Shown: positions 25,430-34,054 of the stretch, piece after piece
Position numbering within the stretch: position 1 is the first letter of the stretch
Layout: each line of letters begins with the position of its first letter
Source of the DNA: JAVDCA01 sp963819385
GTDB lineage: Bacteria > Pseudomonadota > Alphaproteobacteria > Rhizobiales > Xanthobacteraceae
DNA: 64,000 nt
Reading direction: 5' to 3'
Assembly (NCBI GenBank): GCA_963819385.1
Contig: CAWFVV010000006.1
Span: 1,426,001-1,490,000, forward strand
Made by a program: the position numbers and the translations under genes
The notes under the pieces: generated by a model
Databases searched by the model: none
Seen by the model: only the letters and a program-made list of their open reading frames with translations
Told to the model about the DNA's origin: nothing

Positions 25430-25523
25430 GTGAGTTGAGCCGACCGAGCCTGGGCACAGCCGGCACCTCAGCTACTTGCATGTGTTGCAGTCTTCGTAGC
25501 GCTACTCGAACATCCCGTGAAAA

Positions 25524-25916
25524 TCAGTAACGCCCCCGCCGTTTGTGCAGGTACCGTTTCCTTGCACATACCGGCCTTTTCGAATTCAAGATGTAAGTAC
25601 AATCATTTCCATCGCTTTTGTTCAACTCGCGCATCGTTACCTTTGAGCCCACGCAAGCGACGTCGATATCCGCCGTAAGATGCCGTCCATCCTTGCTCGT
25701 CTGGTCCACGGTCCCGGCTGCAATGTCGATACGGACGCGCCACACATTGTTGAATTCGGCGCCCGCTATCCTGCTTCCGGGGCACTCATCGGCAAAGGCG
25801 GAGGCCGCGGAGAAGCCGCCGATCGCAAGAGCAAGGAGAAAAGGTCGGGCCGTGTGCGCGAACATGGCGCCGATGTCGGCGGCCCGCTGGCGCGTTTCAC
25901 TTCCTTGATGGCTCAT
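25524..25916 (-). CDS. Small secreted protein with four cysteines
   Basis: 130 residues. An AGGAGGG eight bases upstream supports the start at MSHQGSETRQ, giving a long leader with the hydrophobic core PFLLALAIGGFSAASAFA before DECPG. The mature part holds four cysteines (DECPG, VACVG, DCTYI, PVCAR), enough for two disulfides, and a basic tail (RKRYLHKRRGRY). No known family. One of three copies of a conserved 31-bp sequence lies 134 bp upstream. Confidence 0.6.
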   Translation of the reverse strand: MSHQGSETRQRAADIGAMFAHTARPFLLALAIGGFSAASAFADECPGSRIAGAEFNNVWRVRIDIAAGTVDQTSKDGRHLTADIDVACVGSKVTMRELNKSDGNDCTYILNSKRPVCARKRYLHKRRGRY

Positions 25917-26049
25917 CGATCTGTCCCTCCTGCTCTGCGTGATCGCTGGGTGTTCGCCCTCGAACCTCGAACGCGACCTTTGCGGGCGTTCTGCCTCGTG
26001 GCGGGTACATCGTCTCTCGGCGCGACCGTAACGGCGCGTCGAGCCGGCA

Positions 26050-26080
26050 GCAACGGAACGTTTTGCATCGATCGGGAACC
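26050..26080. promoter_or_regulatory. Conserved 31-bp element, copy 1
   Basis: Runs GCAACGGAACG to ATCGATCGGGAACC with the core TTTTGCATCGATCGGGAACC. One base differs from the copies at 26525 and 36874. Weaker similarity extends about 25 bases to the left, on the side of the gene at 25524-25916. No matching promoter or operator is known to me; function unproven. Confidence 0.6.
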
Positions 26081-26162
26081 GGCGGCGCTCACGAGGTCGG
26101 TCACCGGCACTCGACGAATACTTGCATCGCGTCAGGGAACTTGTCGGCCGCGCGGCAGGCTG

Positions 26163-26468
26163 CTAGCGGCGCCTGGGCGGAGTGGCGCAAACAGGGCCGG
26201 TATCGGTAATCGGCAGACATTCCAACCCCGGACAACATTTCCAGTACCCGCACGGTTGATATGCCGGGAGACATCTCTCGGCATAGCGGGTCAATTCTTT
26301 CGGGATGATCGTTGCTTTGACAGGCTGGCTATTGAAGGACTCTATAAGGGAAGCTCGGCGGACAACCGCATCCTGCGAGGCTGCACTTGCGGAGGTCAAC
26401 GCACCTCCACTGCAGGCCATAAGCAGCGTGAAGGAAAGCACGACAAGCGCGCGGCGGCCCGGAAACAT
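26163..26468 (-). CDS. Secreted knottin-like cysteine-rich peptide precursor
   Basis: 101 residues starting at MFPGRRALVV with GGGAG seven bases upstream. The leader ends in LLMACSGGALTSASA, compatible with either a lipoprotein (Cys in LMAC) or ordinary signal cleavage. The C-terminus, from ERCLPAYQPC through GYWKCCPGLEC to PVCATPP, has six cysteines spaced C-X6-C-X4-CC-X4-C-X9-C. This fits the inhibitor cystine knot pattern C-C-CC-C-C. Disulfide pairing is inferred from spacing only. A copy of the 31-bp element lies 57 bp upstream. Confidence 0.65.
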   Translation of the reverse strand: MFPGRRALVVLSFTLLMACSGGALTSASAASQDAVVRRASLIESFNSQPVKATIIPKELTRYAERCLPAYQPCGYWKCCPGLECLPITDTGPVCATPPRRR

Positions 26469-26524
26469 CTGTTTTCTCCCACATCGCCCTGGGTGCGTTA
26501 CGCTAATGACGCGGTGAACGGGAG

Positions 26525-26555
26525 GCAACGGAACATTTTGCATCGATCGGGAACC
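26525..26555. promoter_or_regulatory. Conserved 31-bp element, copy 2
   Basis: Identical over its length to the copy at 36874-36904. It starts 57 bp upstream of the knottin-like gene, which reads away from it on the minus strand. Confidence 0.6.
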
Positions 26556-26608
26556 GTCGACGTCGACGAGTTGCCGATGCATCCACCAGGCAACGTCTCG
26601 CGGAACCC

Positions 26609-27478
26609 TCAGGAAACCTGTCGCAGCGCCAACTGGTAGAGCAGATCGTGCCCCGACATGGCCTCTGCAACGAAGCGATCGAAGGCCTGCACGAGCGTGG
26701 GCGCGACCTCGACGAACCGGCCGCCGTCCTTCATCAAGCGCACGAGACCGCCGCTTTCGGCCTCCTGCAGGGTCTTGCGCACATGGGTGCGCGACACGCC
26801 CAGGCGCTTACCGATGTCGGAATAAAAAATCTCTTCGCGCGCGGCGGGTCCCTTGCGTCCGACGAGCTCCATCAGCTTCATCAGAATCGTGATGCCGGCC
26901 TCGCGGCGCATGAACTGCATCACGATCGGATTGCTCGCCATGATCTGCGCGCCGTGCGCAAAGAAGCCCGATGCGACGAGGCGCTGCGCGAGCTGGAACG
27001 AGACGTCGCGCTTCATGATCCCCGCGTAGCCGGGCTGCGGGAACAAGGTCTGCAAAGGACGGTAGTGCGCCACGAGCCAGTCCTGGTCCTGCTCCAGCAT
27101 TTTCGCCGTCGGCGTCAGGATGCGGACCCGGCGATCATTCGGCGACAGGCGGGCCTCGAGATAGCCGGCATCGATGAATTGCGAGATGAGGCTGTGGATG
27201 CGGCGCGGGCTCGACACGTCGTGCAGCATCGTCGACTGCGTGACCAGGCGCAGCGTCGGCCAGGTCGCGCGATCAGCCTCGTCATAGCGTGCATGCAGGC
27301 ACATGATCACGATGAACAGGACACCCCGCCCGGCCTCCACCAGCCGGTTCACGGCGGGTTCATATTCATAGAGTGCGAGGATCGCCTTCACGAACTCGTC
27401 GCGCGCAACCGGGAAGCGCGGATGCGACAGGATTTCATCCACCGAATGATAGGCCGGGAGATGCTTCACATCGGGCAT
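26609..27478 (-). CDS. Two-domain winged-helix transcriptional regulator
   Basis: 289 residues. An N-terminal MarR-like winged helix is suggested by SSPRRIHSLISQFIDAGYLE followed by the wing ARLSPNDRRVRILTPT. A second DNA-binding unit near the C-terminus reads SDIGKRLGVSRTHVRKTLQE and GGLVRLMKDGGRFVE. The first half also has a hydrophobic stretch (GRGVLFIVIMCLHA). I do not recognise a named family. It is followed upstream on the same strand by the alcohol dehydrogenase gene, 60 bp away, which it may control (inference). Confidence 0.7.
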   Translation of the reverse strand: MPDVKHLPAYHSVDEILSHPRFPVARDEFVKAILALYEYEPAVNRLVEAGRGVLFIVIMCLHARYDEADRATWPTLRLVTQSTMLHDVSSPRRIHSLISQFIDAGYLEARLSPNDRRVRILTPTAKMLEQDQDWLVAHYRPLQTLFPQPGYAGIMKRDVSFQLAQRLVASGFFAHGAQIMASNPIVMQFMRREAGITILMKLMELVGRKGPAAREEIFYSDIGKRLGVSRTHVRKTLQEAESGGLVRLMKDGGRFVEVAPTLVQAFDRFVAEAMSGHDLLYQLALRQVS

Positions 27479-27537
27479 CGAGCCACGCCTTCACGATTTC
27501 CCGCTACGCCGCGGCGCCATCCTTCGGCGCCGGGCCA

Positions 27538-28635
27538 TCAATCAAACACGATCACGCCGCGCGCCACCCCACCCGAGACCAGCAGGCGGAAGCCCTCGTT
27601 GATCTCGTCGAACCGGTAGGTACGGCTGATCAGGTCGTCGAGATTGAGCCGCTTGTCCATGTCGAGATCGGCGAGCATCGGGAAATCGATGTCGGGGCGC
27701 ACCGAGCCGTAATAGGTGCCACTGATCGACTTTTCGGCCCAGACCATGTTGGAAAGGCCGATCGGCGCCCGCGCCGAGGCCGCCGGGATGCCGACCAGCA
27801 CCACGCGTCCGCCCGGCGCGACCGCGTCGAGCGCCTGCAGCGCGGTGGTCTCGCCGCCGATCGCATCGAAGGCAAAATCGACGCCGAGCCCGTCGGTCAG
27901 CGCCTGCACCTGCTTGATCACGTCGTCGCGCTTGGCGTTGATCGTATGCGTCGCCCCGAAGGTCCTCGCATAGGCGAGCTTGTTGTCGAGCAGGTCGCAC
28001 GCGATGATCGTGCGCGCGCCGGCGAGCCGCGCGCCCTGCACGACATTGAGCCCGACGCCGCCGCACCCGATCACCAGCACGCTCTCGCCCGCCGCCACCC
28101 GCGCGTGCCGAATGACGGCGCCGACGCCGGTCGCGACACTGCAGCCGATGATCGCCGCATGCACGAACGGGAGATCCTTGCGAACCTTGACCACCTGCTC
28201 GGCCGGGCAGACGACGAACTCGGAAAACGTCCCGATCCGCGCCATCTGGTTGACGGGCTCGCCGTTGAGCTTCACGCGCGTCGTGCCGTCGTACATCACC
28301 CAGCGCGGCGTATCGTTGTGGCCGACGCATAAGACCGTGCGGCCGGACGAGCAATAGCGGCAGTGGCCGCAATGCGGCCGGAACGAGAAGATCACATGAT
28401 CGCCCGGCTTGACCGCCGTCACGCCCGGCCCGTTCTCCACCACGATGCCGGCGGCTTCGTGCCCGAGCACCATCGGCAGCGGCAGCGGCCAGTCGCCGTT
28501 CATGATGTGCCAGTCGCTCATGCAGACGCCCGCCGCCTTGACCTGAACGCGGACCTCGTTCGCCTTCGGCGGCTCCTGCTCGAGGTCGAGGATCTCGAGG
28601 GGCTTGTTGACTTGCGTCAGAACTGCCGCGCGCAT
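27538..28635 (-). CDS. Zinc-dependent alcohol dehydrogenase (MDR family)
   Basis: 365 residues. Catalytic zinc ligands are seen in AGVCMSDWH (C38) and LGHEAAG (H59, E60); the structural zinc site is the cysteine cluster CGHCRYCSSGRTVLC at 89-103. The NAD-binding loop is VIGCGGVGLNVVQ. The GHNDTPRWVMYDGTTR insertion and the IGCSVATGVGAVIRHA block resemble the class III/aryl-alcohol group. It could oxidise alcohols or glutathione adducts; the substrate is not defined. It lies upstream of and on the same strand as the two-wHTH regulator. Confidence 0.9.
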   Translation of the reverse strand: MRAAVLTQVNKPLEILDLEQEPPKANEVRVQVKAAGVCMSDWHIMNGDWPLPLPMVLGHEAAGIVVENGPGVTAVKPGDHVIFSFRPHCGHCRYCSSGRTVLCVGHNDTPRWVMYDGTTRVKLNGEPVNQMARIGTFSEFVVCPAEQVVKVRKDLPFVHAAIIGCSVATGVGAVIRHARVAAGESVLVIGCGGVGLNVVQGARLAGARTIIACDLLDNKLAYARTFGATHTINAKRDDVIKQVQALTDGLGVDFAFDAIGGETTALQALDAVAPGGRVVLVGIPAASARAPIGLSNMVWAEKSISGTYYGSVRPDIDFPMLADLDMDKRLNLDDLISRTYRFDEINEGFRLLVSGGVARGVIVFD

Positions 28636-28679
28636 GGCATTTTCTTCCCGCTGACCCGATATGGCGGCTCAGGGCTGCC

Positions 28680-28750
28680 TGCGGAGCATGACGATGTCAG
28701 CTTTGCGCTCGGAGCCTACAGGGCGAGCATGCGGCTGTCTGCCCCACGGC
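28680..28750. repeat. Dispersed repeat, GCCTACAGGGCG type, copy 1
   Basis: TGCGGAGCATGACGATGTCA through AGCCTACAGGGCG and CGGCTGTCTGCC is matched by 31751-31820 at roughly three bases in four. Both copies lie in divergent gaps between enzyme genes. Confidence 0.75.
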
Positions 28751-28847
28751 GGCCGGCGATCGTCGTTGCCATTTTGGGTTGCGGCGAGGAATGCTGTCGA
28801 CAATCTCGAGGCACAGGCTATAACAATACCGTTGTTGTGGGGGGCGG

Positions 28848-29786
28848 ATGAGTGATCTTCTGCGTCGATTTCGGCGCGGCGCGACGCAGTTTGCGATTCG
28901 TCATCTGATCAGCGTCACCGCGCCGTTCCCGATCGGCGCGCAGCGTTCGGCCGCGCGGTCCTTGGCTGCGCTCGCCGGCCGCATTCCGGCGGTGCGCGGC
29001 GCGGTCCGGCAAAACATGCGCCTGGCGCTCGGCCGGGACGTGCCGGCGCAAACCGTCCGCCTCTATTTTCAGCACCTGGGCTGGTTCTGGTCGAGCGCGC
29101 TGGCGACCTTCAATCGCGGATTCACGGCGACGCCAGTGCCGGCCGAGGTGAAGTTCGACCAATCCATCCGCATCCTCGACGAGGCTGCAGCCGAAGGCCG
29201 CGGTGTGGTGCTGACCTCCGCTCACTGGTCGGGACACGAGCTCGCGGGCGCGAGCATCAATCTGCGGCATCCGATGGTCATGCTGGTGCGGGGCGCTCCG
29301 ACGTCGGAGCGCGAGGCGCGCAAGCTGAAATGGTACCGGGCGCTCGGTCCCGAGATCGTTGTGCGTCCGGGCGGCAGTTCGACCATCAAGGACGCCGCCG
29401 CCTACCTCGGCGTCCTCAAGCGCGGGAAGATACTGGCCATTACGCCCGACCTTCTGGCCGACCCCGACCAAGGCGTCGAGGCTTCCATCTTCGGGCGTCC
29501 CGCGAGATTGTACGCAGGCGCTTTCGCCCTGGCGATATCGGCGCGAGCGCCCCTGATACGACTTTCCTTCCAATGGCAGGACGACTCCACCCTGGTTCTC
29601 TCGTTCGATCGTGCGCCGATGCCGAATATGGCCGACCGCGCGGCCGCAATCCGCATCGCCGTGCAGGACTGGTGCCGCTGGTTCGAGGACAAGCTGCAGG
29701 CGAACCCGGAGAACTGGCTGTTCTGGCTCGACAAGCGCTGGGCGCGTTTATTGCGCACGACTCCCGCCGCGTCCGGAGTGACATGA
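28848..29786 (+). CDS. LpxL/HtrB-type lysophospholipid acyltransferase
   Basis: 312 residues of the lipid A acyltransferase-like superfamily. The catalytic H-X4-E motif is HWSGHE (H126, E131), preceded by GRGVVLTSA and followed by GAPTSEREARKLKWYRAL and the substrate-pocket block GKILAITPDLLADP. An N-terminal membrane-facing helix is present. It may acylate lipid A or another membrane lipid. Its TGA overlaps the next gene's ATG (ATGA), so the two products are co-translated. Confidence 0.85.
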   Translation: MSDLLRRFRRGATQFAIRHLISVTAPFPIGAQRSAARSLAALAGRIPAVRGAVRQNMRLALGRDVPAQTVRLYFQHLGWFWSSALATFNRGFTATPVPAEVKFDQSIRILDEAAAEGRGVVLTSAHWSGHELAGASINLRHPMVMLVRGAPTSEREARKLKWYRALGPEIVVRPGGSSTIKDAAAYLGVLKRGKILAITPDLLADPDQGVEASIFGRPARLYAGAFALAISARAPLIRLSFQWQDDSTLVLSFDRAPMPNMADRAAAIRIAVQDWCRWFEDKLQANPENWLFWLDKRWARLLRTTPAASGVT

Positions 29787-30604
29787 ACATCCTGATCGCC
29801 CTTGCGGTCGCGGCCAGCGAACTCGTCATGCTTTGGGGCGTTCAAAGCGTCGTGCTCGCGGTCGCCGGCGAGCCCCTCGCCATGCCCTTGCGGTTTGCGA
29901 CACGGAGGCCGGTCATGAAGTGGACCGGCCGTGCGATCGTGCACACGGAATGGCTGATCATCCTGATCGGCACGCCGCTGGCGCTGGGGATGCATCCACT
30001 CGACGTGCTGCACCAAGCGTTCCCGACACCTGTCCCCTGGCGCGACATCGGGGTCGCTGCCGCGCTCATGTTCATCGCAACGGGCCTGACCTATGCGTTC
30101 TTTCTGATCGCAGACTGGATACGCATCGAGCCCCAGGGCGATCGGGCCACACGCCGCGCCAAGCTTTTCCGGCGTTTCCTTCCCGGACCGTTGCCGCTGG
30201 CGGTGTTCGAGGAAGGCGTGTTTCGCGGAATCCTTCTCGAGCAGCTGCTGCAATCGCTTCCATCGTCGCATGGGTACACGGCGTTGGCGATCGTGTTGAG
30301 CTCCGCCGCGTTCGCGGCGATTCATTTCGTCAAGCCCGCCAAGGGCAAGCCGGTGCGCCAAGCGGCCTATGGCTATTTCCTGGTCGGCTGCCTGTTCGGA
30401 TTGGCTTACGTCGTGGGCGGACGCAGCCTTTGGCTTCCGGTCGCGGTGCACGCCGCCGCCGTATTCAGCATCGAGGTGCCGCGGCTGTATGTGGTCTTCG
30501 AGGGCCCCCGTTGGCTCGTTGGATTCGCCGAATCCCCGCAAAGCGGGCTCGTCGGCAGCGTCATGGTGGTGCTGCTGGCGATCGCGCTGGTCGTGCTGAT
30601 CTGA
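29783..30604 (+). CDS. CPBP-family intramembrane metalloprotease
   Basis: 273 residues with about eight hydrophobic helices. The Abi/CPBP motifs are present: EEGVFRG (EExxxR; E143, E144, R148), SAAFAAIHFVKP (FxxxH type) and the late LPVAVHAAAVF histidine. Members are Rce1-like proteases. The start overlaps the end of the acyltransferase gene by four bases. The coupling suggests a shared envelope function, but no substrate can be named. Confidence 0.85.
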   Translation: MNILIALAVAASELVMLWGVQSVVLAVAGEPLAMPLRFATRRPVMKWTGRAIVHTEWLIILIGTPLALGMHPLDVLHQAFPTPVPWRDIGVAAALMFIATGLTYAFFLIADWIRIEPQGDRATRRAKLFRRFLPGPLPLAVFEEGVFRGILLEQLLQSLPSSHGYTALAIVLSSAAFAAIHFVKPAKGKPVRQAAYGYFLVGCLFGLAYVVGGRSLWLPVAVHAAAVFSIEVPRLYVVFEGPRWLVGFAESPQSGLVGSVMVVLLAIALVVLI

Positions 30605-30655
30605 CCTGTCGCTGCCTGGCGAGCGCAAGGCCGCCGCCGTGCCGAGAGACGATCG

Positions 30656-31696
30656 TCATGTCGTGCGTGGTCCGCCCGCGGCGCGTCCGGGCGCCGGCGC
30701 AACGAGGCTCGCGAGCGCGGCGTGGACCTGGTCGGCGACATCGATCTCGCCTTCCGACCGGCGCCGGCGCCGTTCGGCGAGCGAGCGTTCGAAGGGCATG
30801 CGCGCCCCCGCGCCGCCCTCGACCGGGCGCGCGGCACGCACGGCGTCGGCGTAGTGCGTGACCTGCGACCGGTACTCTTCTTCCGAGCCGAAGAGTGACG
30901 GACTGACGGCCAGCACGAGGAAGCCGAAATTCGCAAGCTCCGGCGGGATGGGTGGCGAGCCCGCGAGTGTGCCCAGGAGCTGCACCACGAGCCCGAGCCC
31001 CGATCCCTTGGCGCCGCCCCAGGCCGCGAACGCGCCGGCGAGCGCAGCCGCCGGATCGCGCGTGGCGCGGCCCTGCGGATCGAACGCCACGCCCTCGGGC
31101 AGCTGCTGCCCGAGCCGCTGGTGCAGCGTCACGTCGGCATGGATGATCGCCGACGTTCCGACGTCCCAGATGACCGGGTCCGCCGTGCTCGGAAAGCCGA
31201 AGCAGATCGGATTGGTGCCGAAGCGTCCCTCGCTCGCGCCGTGCGGCGCAACCCACGCCGAGGTGTTCGACGCGATCATGGCGACGAGGCCTTCGGCCGC
31301 CATCATCTCGGCATAGTAGGACAGCATCCCGGTGTACCAGGTCTCGTAGGCAGCGACGATGGCGATGCCCGATGCTGTCGTCTCCTTGGTCCCTTTAGCC
31401 TTGTCGATCGCAATCCTGGTCGCGCGATGGGCGACGAGGTAGCCGATCTGGTCGCCGCCATCGATCTTGGCCGAAACCGGCGTCTCGCGCACGATGCGCA
31501 TGGGCGCACGGCGGTCGCCGATGCGCGTCAGGCGCTCGCCGATGCTGATGATGCGGGCGAGGCCGCCATAGGAAAGGCCGCGCAGCTCGCAATCGAGCAG
31601 GTGATCCGCAATCAGCGATGCTTCGTCCGCGTCGTAGCCGAGGGCGCCGAGCGCCTGCCGCGCGAGCGATGAAGCGGCTTCGATCGTCAGACGCAT
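30656..31696 (-). CDS. Ldh2-family malate/L-lactate/ureidoglycolate-type dehydrogenase
   Basis: 346 residues of the NAD(P)-dependent oxidoreductase fold distinct from Rossmann dehydrogenases. Family blocks: SYGGLARII near residue 43 (substrate-side region), SGIAIVAAYETWYTGMLSYY, TSAWVAPHGASEGRFGTNPI, and GGAKGSGLGLVVQLLGTLAG. The start MRLTIEAASS fits homologues; the 29 codons upstream read through a repeat. It is convergent with the CPBP gene, whose stop lies 51 bp away. The 2-hydroxy-acid substrate is not specified. Confidence 0.88.
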   Translation of the reverse strand: MRLTIEAASSLARQALGALGYDADEASLIADHLLDCELRGLSYGGLARIISIGERLTRIGDRRAPMRIVRETPVSAKIDGGDQIGYLVAHRATRIAIDKAKGTKETTASGIAIVAAYETWYTGMLSYYAEMMAAEGLVAMIASNTSAWVAPHGASEGRFGTNPICFGFPSTADPVIWDVGTSAIIHADVTLHQRLGQQLPEGVAFDPQGRATRDPAAALAGAFAAWGGAKGSGLGLVVQLLGTLAGSPPIPPELANFGFLVLAVSPSLFGSEEEYRSQVTHYADAVRAARPVEGGAGARMPFERSLAERRRRRSEGEIDVADQVHAALASLVAPAPGRAAGGPRTT

Positions 31697-31750
31697 CGGC
31701 TGGCCTCGGCATAGCTCCGGCGGCCCGGAGCCTCGGCGCCAAGGACCATT

Positions 31751-31820
31751 TGCGGAGCGTAATGACTTTGTCTTTGCGCGCAAAGCCTACAGGGCGCGCA
31801 CGGGGCTGTCTGCCCTTCGG
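31751..31820. repeat. Dispersed repeat, GCCTACAGGGCG type, copy 2
   Basis: Partner of 28680-28750 in the same orientation, in the gap between the Ldh2-type gene and the NHL gene. Confidence 0.75.
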
Positions 31821-31910
31821 GCCGCGCTACCTGTCTGGTGCTATCTGGCTGGCTTGGCGTTTTGACTCGTGTCAACCTTCGCCACGGCAGCGAACCGCGG
31901 GGACCTGAGC

Positions 31911-32867
31911 ATGGCGATCGTCGGCAGCGGCGACTACACGTACGAGCCCGTCGAGAACTGGGCAAAGCTTCCGCCGGGCTGGTCGTTCAAGGAAATCGGC
32001 GGCGTCGGCGTCGACCGGCACGACAATGTCTACGTCTTCAATCGCGGCGAGCACCCGATGATCGTGTTCGACCGCGACGGCAACTTCCTGCGCTCGTTCG
32101 GAGAGGGACTGTTTCCCCGCGCGCATGGCGTGTTCATGGCGCCCGACGACACGGTCTGGCTGACCGACGACGGCGACCATACGGTCCGCCAGTGTGCGCT
32201 GGACGGCAAAGTGCTGCTGACGCTGGGCATGCCGGGCAAGCCGGCGCCGTACATGAGCGGCGAGCCGTTCCATCGCTGCACCCACACCGCGATGTCGCCG
32301 CAGGGCGACATCTATGTCTCCGACGGCTACGGCAATGCGCGCGTGCACAAATACGCGCCGAACGGCAAGCCGCTCATGTCCTGGGGCGCGCCCGGCAGCG
32401 ACCCGGGCGAATTCAACATCGTGCACAACATCACTTGCGATGGCGACGGCTGGGTCTATGTGGCCGACCGCGAGAACCATCGCGTGCAGGTGTTCGACGG
32501 CAACGGAAAGTACCAGGCGCAGTGGAACAACCTGCACCGCCCGTGCGGTCTGTTCATGCCGCCCGGCAAATGCCCCGTGTGCTACATCGGCGAGCTCGGC
32601 CCGGTGCAGCCGGTCAACCGCCATGTGCCGAACCTCGGCCCGCGGGTGACGATCGTCGACAATACGGGCAAGCGCATTTCCCGGCTGGGCGGCCTCGGGC
32701 CGGGCCTCGGCCCGACCGAGTTTCTCGCCCCGCATGGGCTCGCGGTGGACCGCCGCGGCGATCTCTATGTCGGCGAGGTGTCATGGACGAACTGGCCGCA
32801 GACGTTCAAAGACACGCCACGGCCGGACAATCTGCGCTCGCTGCACAAGTTCCGCAAAACGGGGTAG
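31911..32867 (+). CDS. NHL-repeat beta-propeller protein (peptidyl-alpha-hydroxyglycine lyase-like)
   Basis: 318 residues forming NHL strands: GGVGVDRHDNVYVFNRGEHP, DDTVWLTDDGDHTVRQ, GDIYVSDGYGNARVHKY, GDGWVYVADRENHRVQVFD and HGLAVDRRGDLYVGEV. This matches the six-bladed propeller of peptidyl-alpha-hydroxyglycine lyases and related proteins. A GTG at 31869 would add 14 residues; the ATG at 31911 fits the first strand. No signal peptide is seen. The enzymatic role is not established for bacterial members. Confidence 0.8.
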   Translation: MAIVGSGDYTYEPVENWAKLPPGWSFKEIGGVGVDRHDNVYVFNRGEHPMIVFDRDGNFLRSFGEGLFPRAHGVFMAPDDTVWLTDDGDHTVRQCALDGKVLLTLGMPGKPAPYMSGEPFHRCTHTAMSPQGDIYVSDGYGNARVHKYAPNGKPLMSWGAPGSDPGEFNIVHNITCDGDGWVYVADRENHRVQVFDGNGKYQAQWNNLHRPCGLFMPPGKCPVCYIGELGPVQPVNRHVPNLGPRVTIVDNTGKRISRLGGLGPGLGPTEFLAPHGLAVDRRGDLYVGEVSWTNWPQTFKDTPRPDNLRSLHKFRKTG

Positions 32868-32929
32868 CGGCCTAGCTCCGATCGGGGTGCCAACGGGTCG
32901 GCGCGAAGCGCCGCCCGATGACAGGCTCA

Positions 32930-32971
32930 GCGCCGAAATCCGGGAACTTGAATCCCGGATTTCGCTGGCGC
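32930..32971. repeat. Hairpin GCCGAAATCCGGGA / TCCCGGATTTCG
   Basis: Inverted arms of about 12 bp around a 7-base loop, flanked by GCGCC and GGCGC. It resembles the hairpins nested in the repeat at 45121-45195. It is 63 bp past the NHL gene stop and could serve as its terminator structure, though no T run follows. Confidence 0.6.
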
Positions 32972-33032
32972 TCGATCCGGGCTACTTGCCGCTGATTCAA
33001 TTCTCCGCTTCACGCCGCCCTCGCATCGCCCT

Positions 33033-33072
33033 TAGAGCACGTTCCGTTCCGATGGAATCGAAACGCGCTCTA
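33033..33072. repeat. Hairpin TAGAGC...GCTCTA
   Basis: TAGAGCACGTTCCGTT opposes GATTCCATCGGAACG-type sequence and closes with GCGCTCTA. It is a relative of the palindromic element at 51481-51528 by position and outer arms. Confidence 0.5.
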
Positions 33073-33133
33073 GATTCACGCTTTTGCGCATATCCTTGTC
33101 GGCGAACCGGTGGCCACTTCGCCGGGATATGCG

Positions 33134-33403
33134 CTAATGCCCCTGGTGTTGACAATGCCATTCGGCATTGCGGCATTGCTCCAGGTCATGCTTGCACCCC
33201 GCCTTTTCGTAGACGCCGCGGGTGCGCTCAACAACGGCACACCTTTGCCTTGTTTCGTTGCAGCTCAACGTAATTCCGTAACATCGTGGTCCGTTGGGCA
33301 TGTCCGGTTTGTCCGGTGATGCCCCTCGTGCCGTAAGTGGGGCGATCAGAACCATGAGGACAATAGAGGCCCTCATCGCCCGTGTGATTGAAGACGTAGA
33401 CAT
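33134..33403 (-). CDS. Small secreted protein with symmetric six-cysteine pattern
   Basis: 89 residues from MSTSSITRAM, with AAGGGA nine bases upstream. The leader RASIVLMVLIAPLTARGA is a signal peptide. The mature part has six cysteines spaced C-X6-C-X6-C-X14-C-X6-C-X6-C (CYGITLSC, CAVVERTRG, AGCKHDLEQC, EWHCQHQGH), a mirror-symmetric layout that suggests two paired helices held by disulfides (inference). First of a run of small exported-protein genes on this strand. Confidence 0.65.
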   Translation of the reverse strand: MSTSSITRAMRASIVLMVLIAPLTARGASPDKPDMPNGPRCYGITLSCNETRQRCAVVERTRGVYEKAGCKHDLEQCRNAEWHCQHQGH

Positions 33404-33529
33404 GTGGATTGTCCCTTTCCGCCAGGTGCGAGCGGCACGCGCTTTGCCTCGTGCGTCATCTCCGAATGGCGCGACGTTGCACAAATTCCGGAAGGTTGAA
33501 TAGCGGCCCGCACACGCGGTCCGCGCCGA

Positions 33530-33700
33530 CTACCGCGGCGGCGGCGGAGGAGGGTAGCCATCGGGCCTCGGATCACAGCCGCAGACCTGTTGACCATCCT
33601 GCTCCCAGCACCCATAGCGGCACCCGCGCGCATGGGATGGATCAATGCTCGACAAGAGCAGCACGACGCTGCATGCGACGAACAAAAGAGCTGCTTTCAT
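33530..33700 (-). CDS. Very small secreted Cys/Pro-rich protein
   Basis: 56 residues. The start at 33700 is supported by AAGGAGAG ten bases upstream. The leader MKAALLFVACSVVLLLSSID ends near SHA-RG. The mature peptide is about 31 residues with four cysteines, C-X3-C-X8-C-X-C (RGCRYGCWEQDGQQVCGCD), and ends in a run of six prolines and arginine before the TAG. No family recognised. Convincing because reading frame, ribosome site, signal peptide and cysteine spacing agree. Confidence 0.6.
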   Translation of the reverse strand: MKAALLFVACSVVLLLSSIDPSHARGCRYGCWEQDGQQVCGCDPRPDGYPPPPPPR

Positions 33701-33778
33701 GGGTCATCTCTCCTTGGTTGGGAGCTCTTGAAGCAGTTCGTTCTCACGAATCCCGCAGCACCGCGAGGACAAGCGGGA

Positions 33779-33985
33779 CTAGTGCCTTAAGCTCCTACGA
33801 CACTCGTCTATACAGCTGCCCTTCACTTTTTCCGCACATACCCATTTTTCGCCAGTCATCTGCGGACAACGCCTGTCCATGCACTCGGAGACGCACCGAT
33901 CAATGGGCCTCTCGGCAAAGGAAGCCGTCGCCCAGAGAAGCGGGGCCACAAGCTCCGCAGCAATCATAATCGTCACTCGCTTCAT
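33779..33985 (-). CDS. Small secreted protein with twin CX3C motifs
   Basis: 68 residues preceded by a strong GGAGG. Signal peptide MKRVTIMIAAELVAPLLWAT with cleavage after ASFA. The mature 44 residues hold six cysteines as CVSEC at one end and CIDEC at the other, with two more between (RRCPQ, WVCAE). The paired CX3C arrangement recalls helical hairpins stapled by two disulfides. It resembles the proteins at 36558 and 37026 in layout. Confidence 0.65.
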   Translation of the reverse strand: MKRVTIMIAAELVAPLLWATASFAERPIDRCVSECMDRRCPQMTGEKWVCAEKVKGSCIDECRRSLRH

Positions 33986-34054
33986 GGTGTCCTCCGGGTT
34001 TCGCCGAGTTCACCCTTGAGCCGCCGAAGGCGAGACCCGAGGGCTCAATCCGGA

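Noticed and set aside
26050..26080. 31-bp element as an EcfG (GGAAC-N16-CGTT) promoter
   Set aside because: Neither strand has the two boxes at the required spacing in the orientation of the downstream gene.
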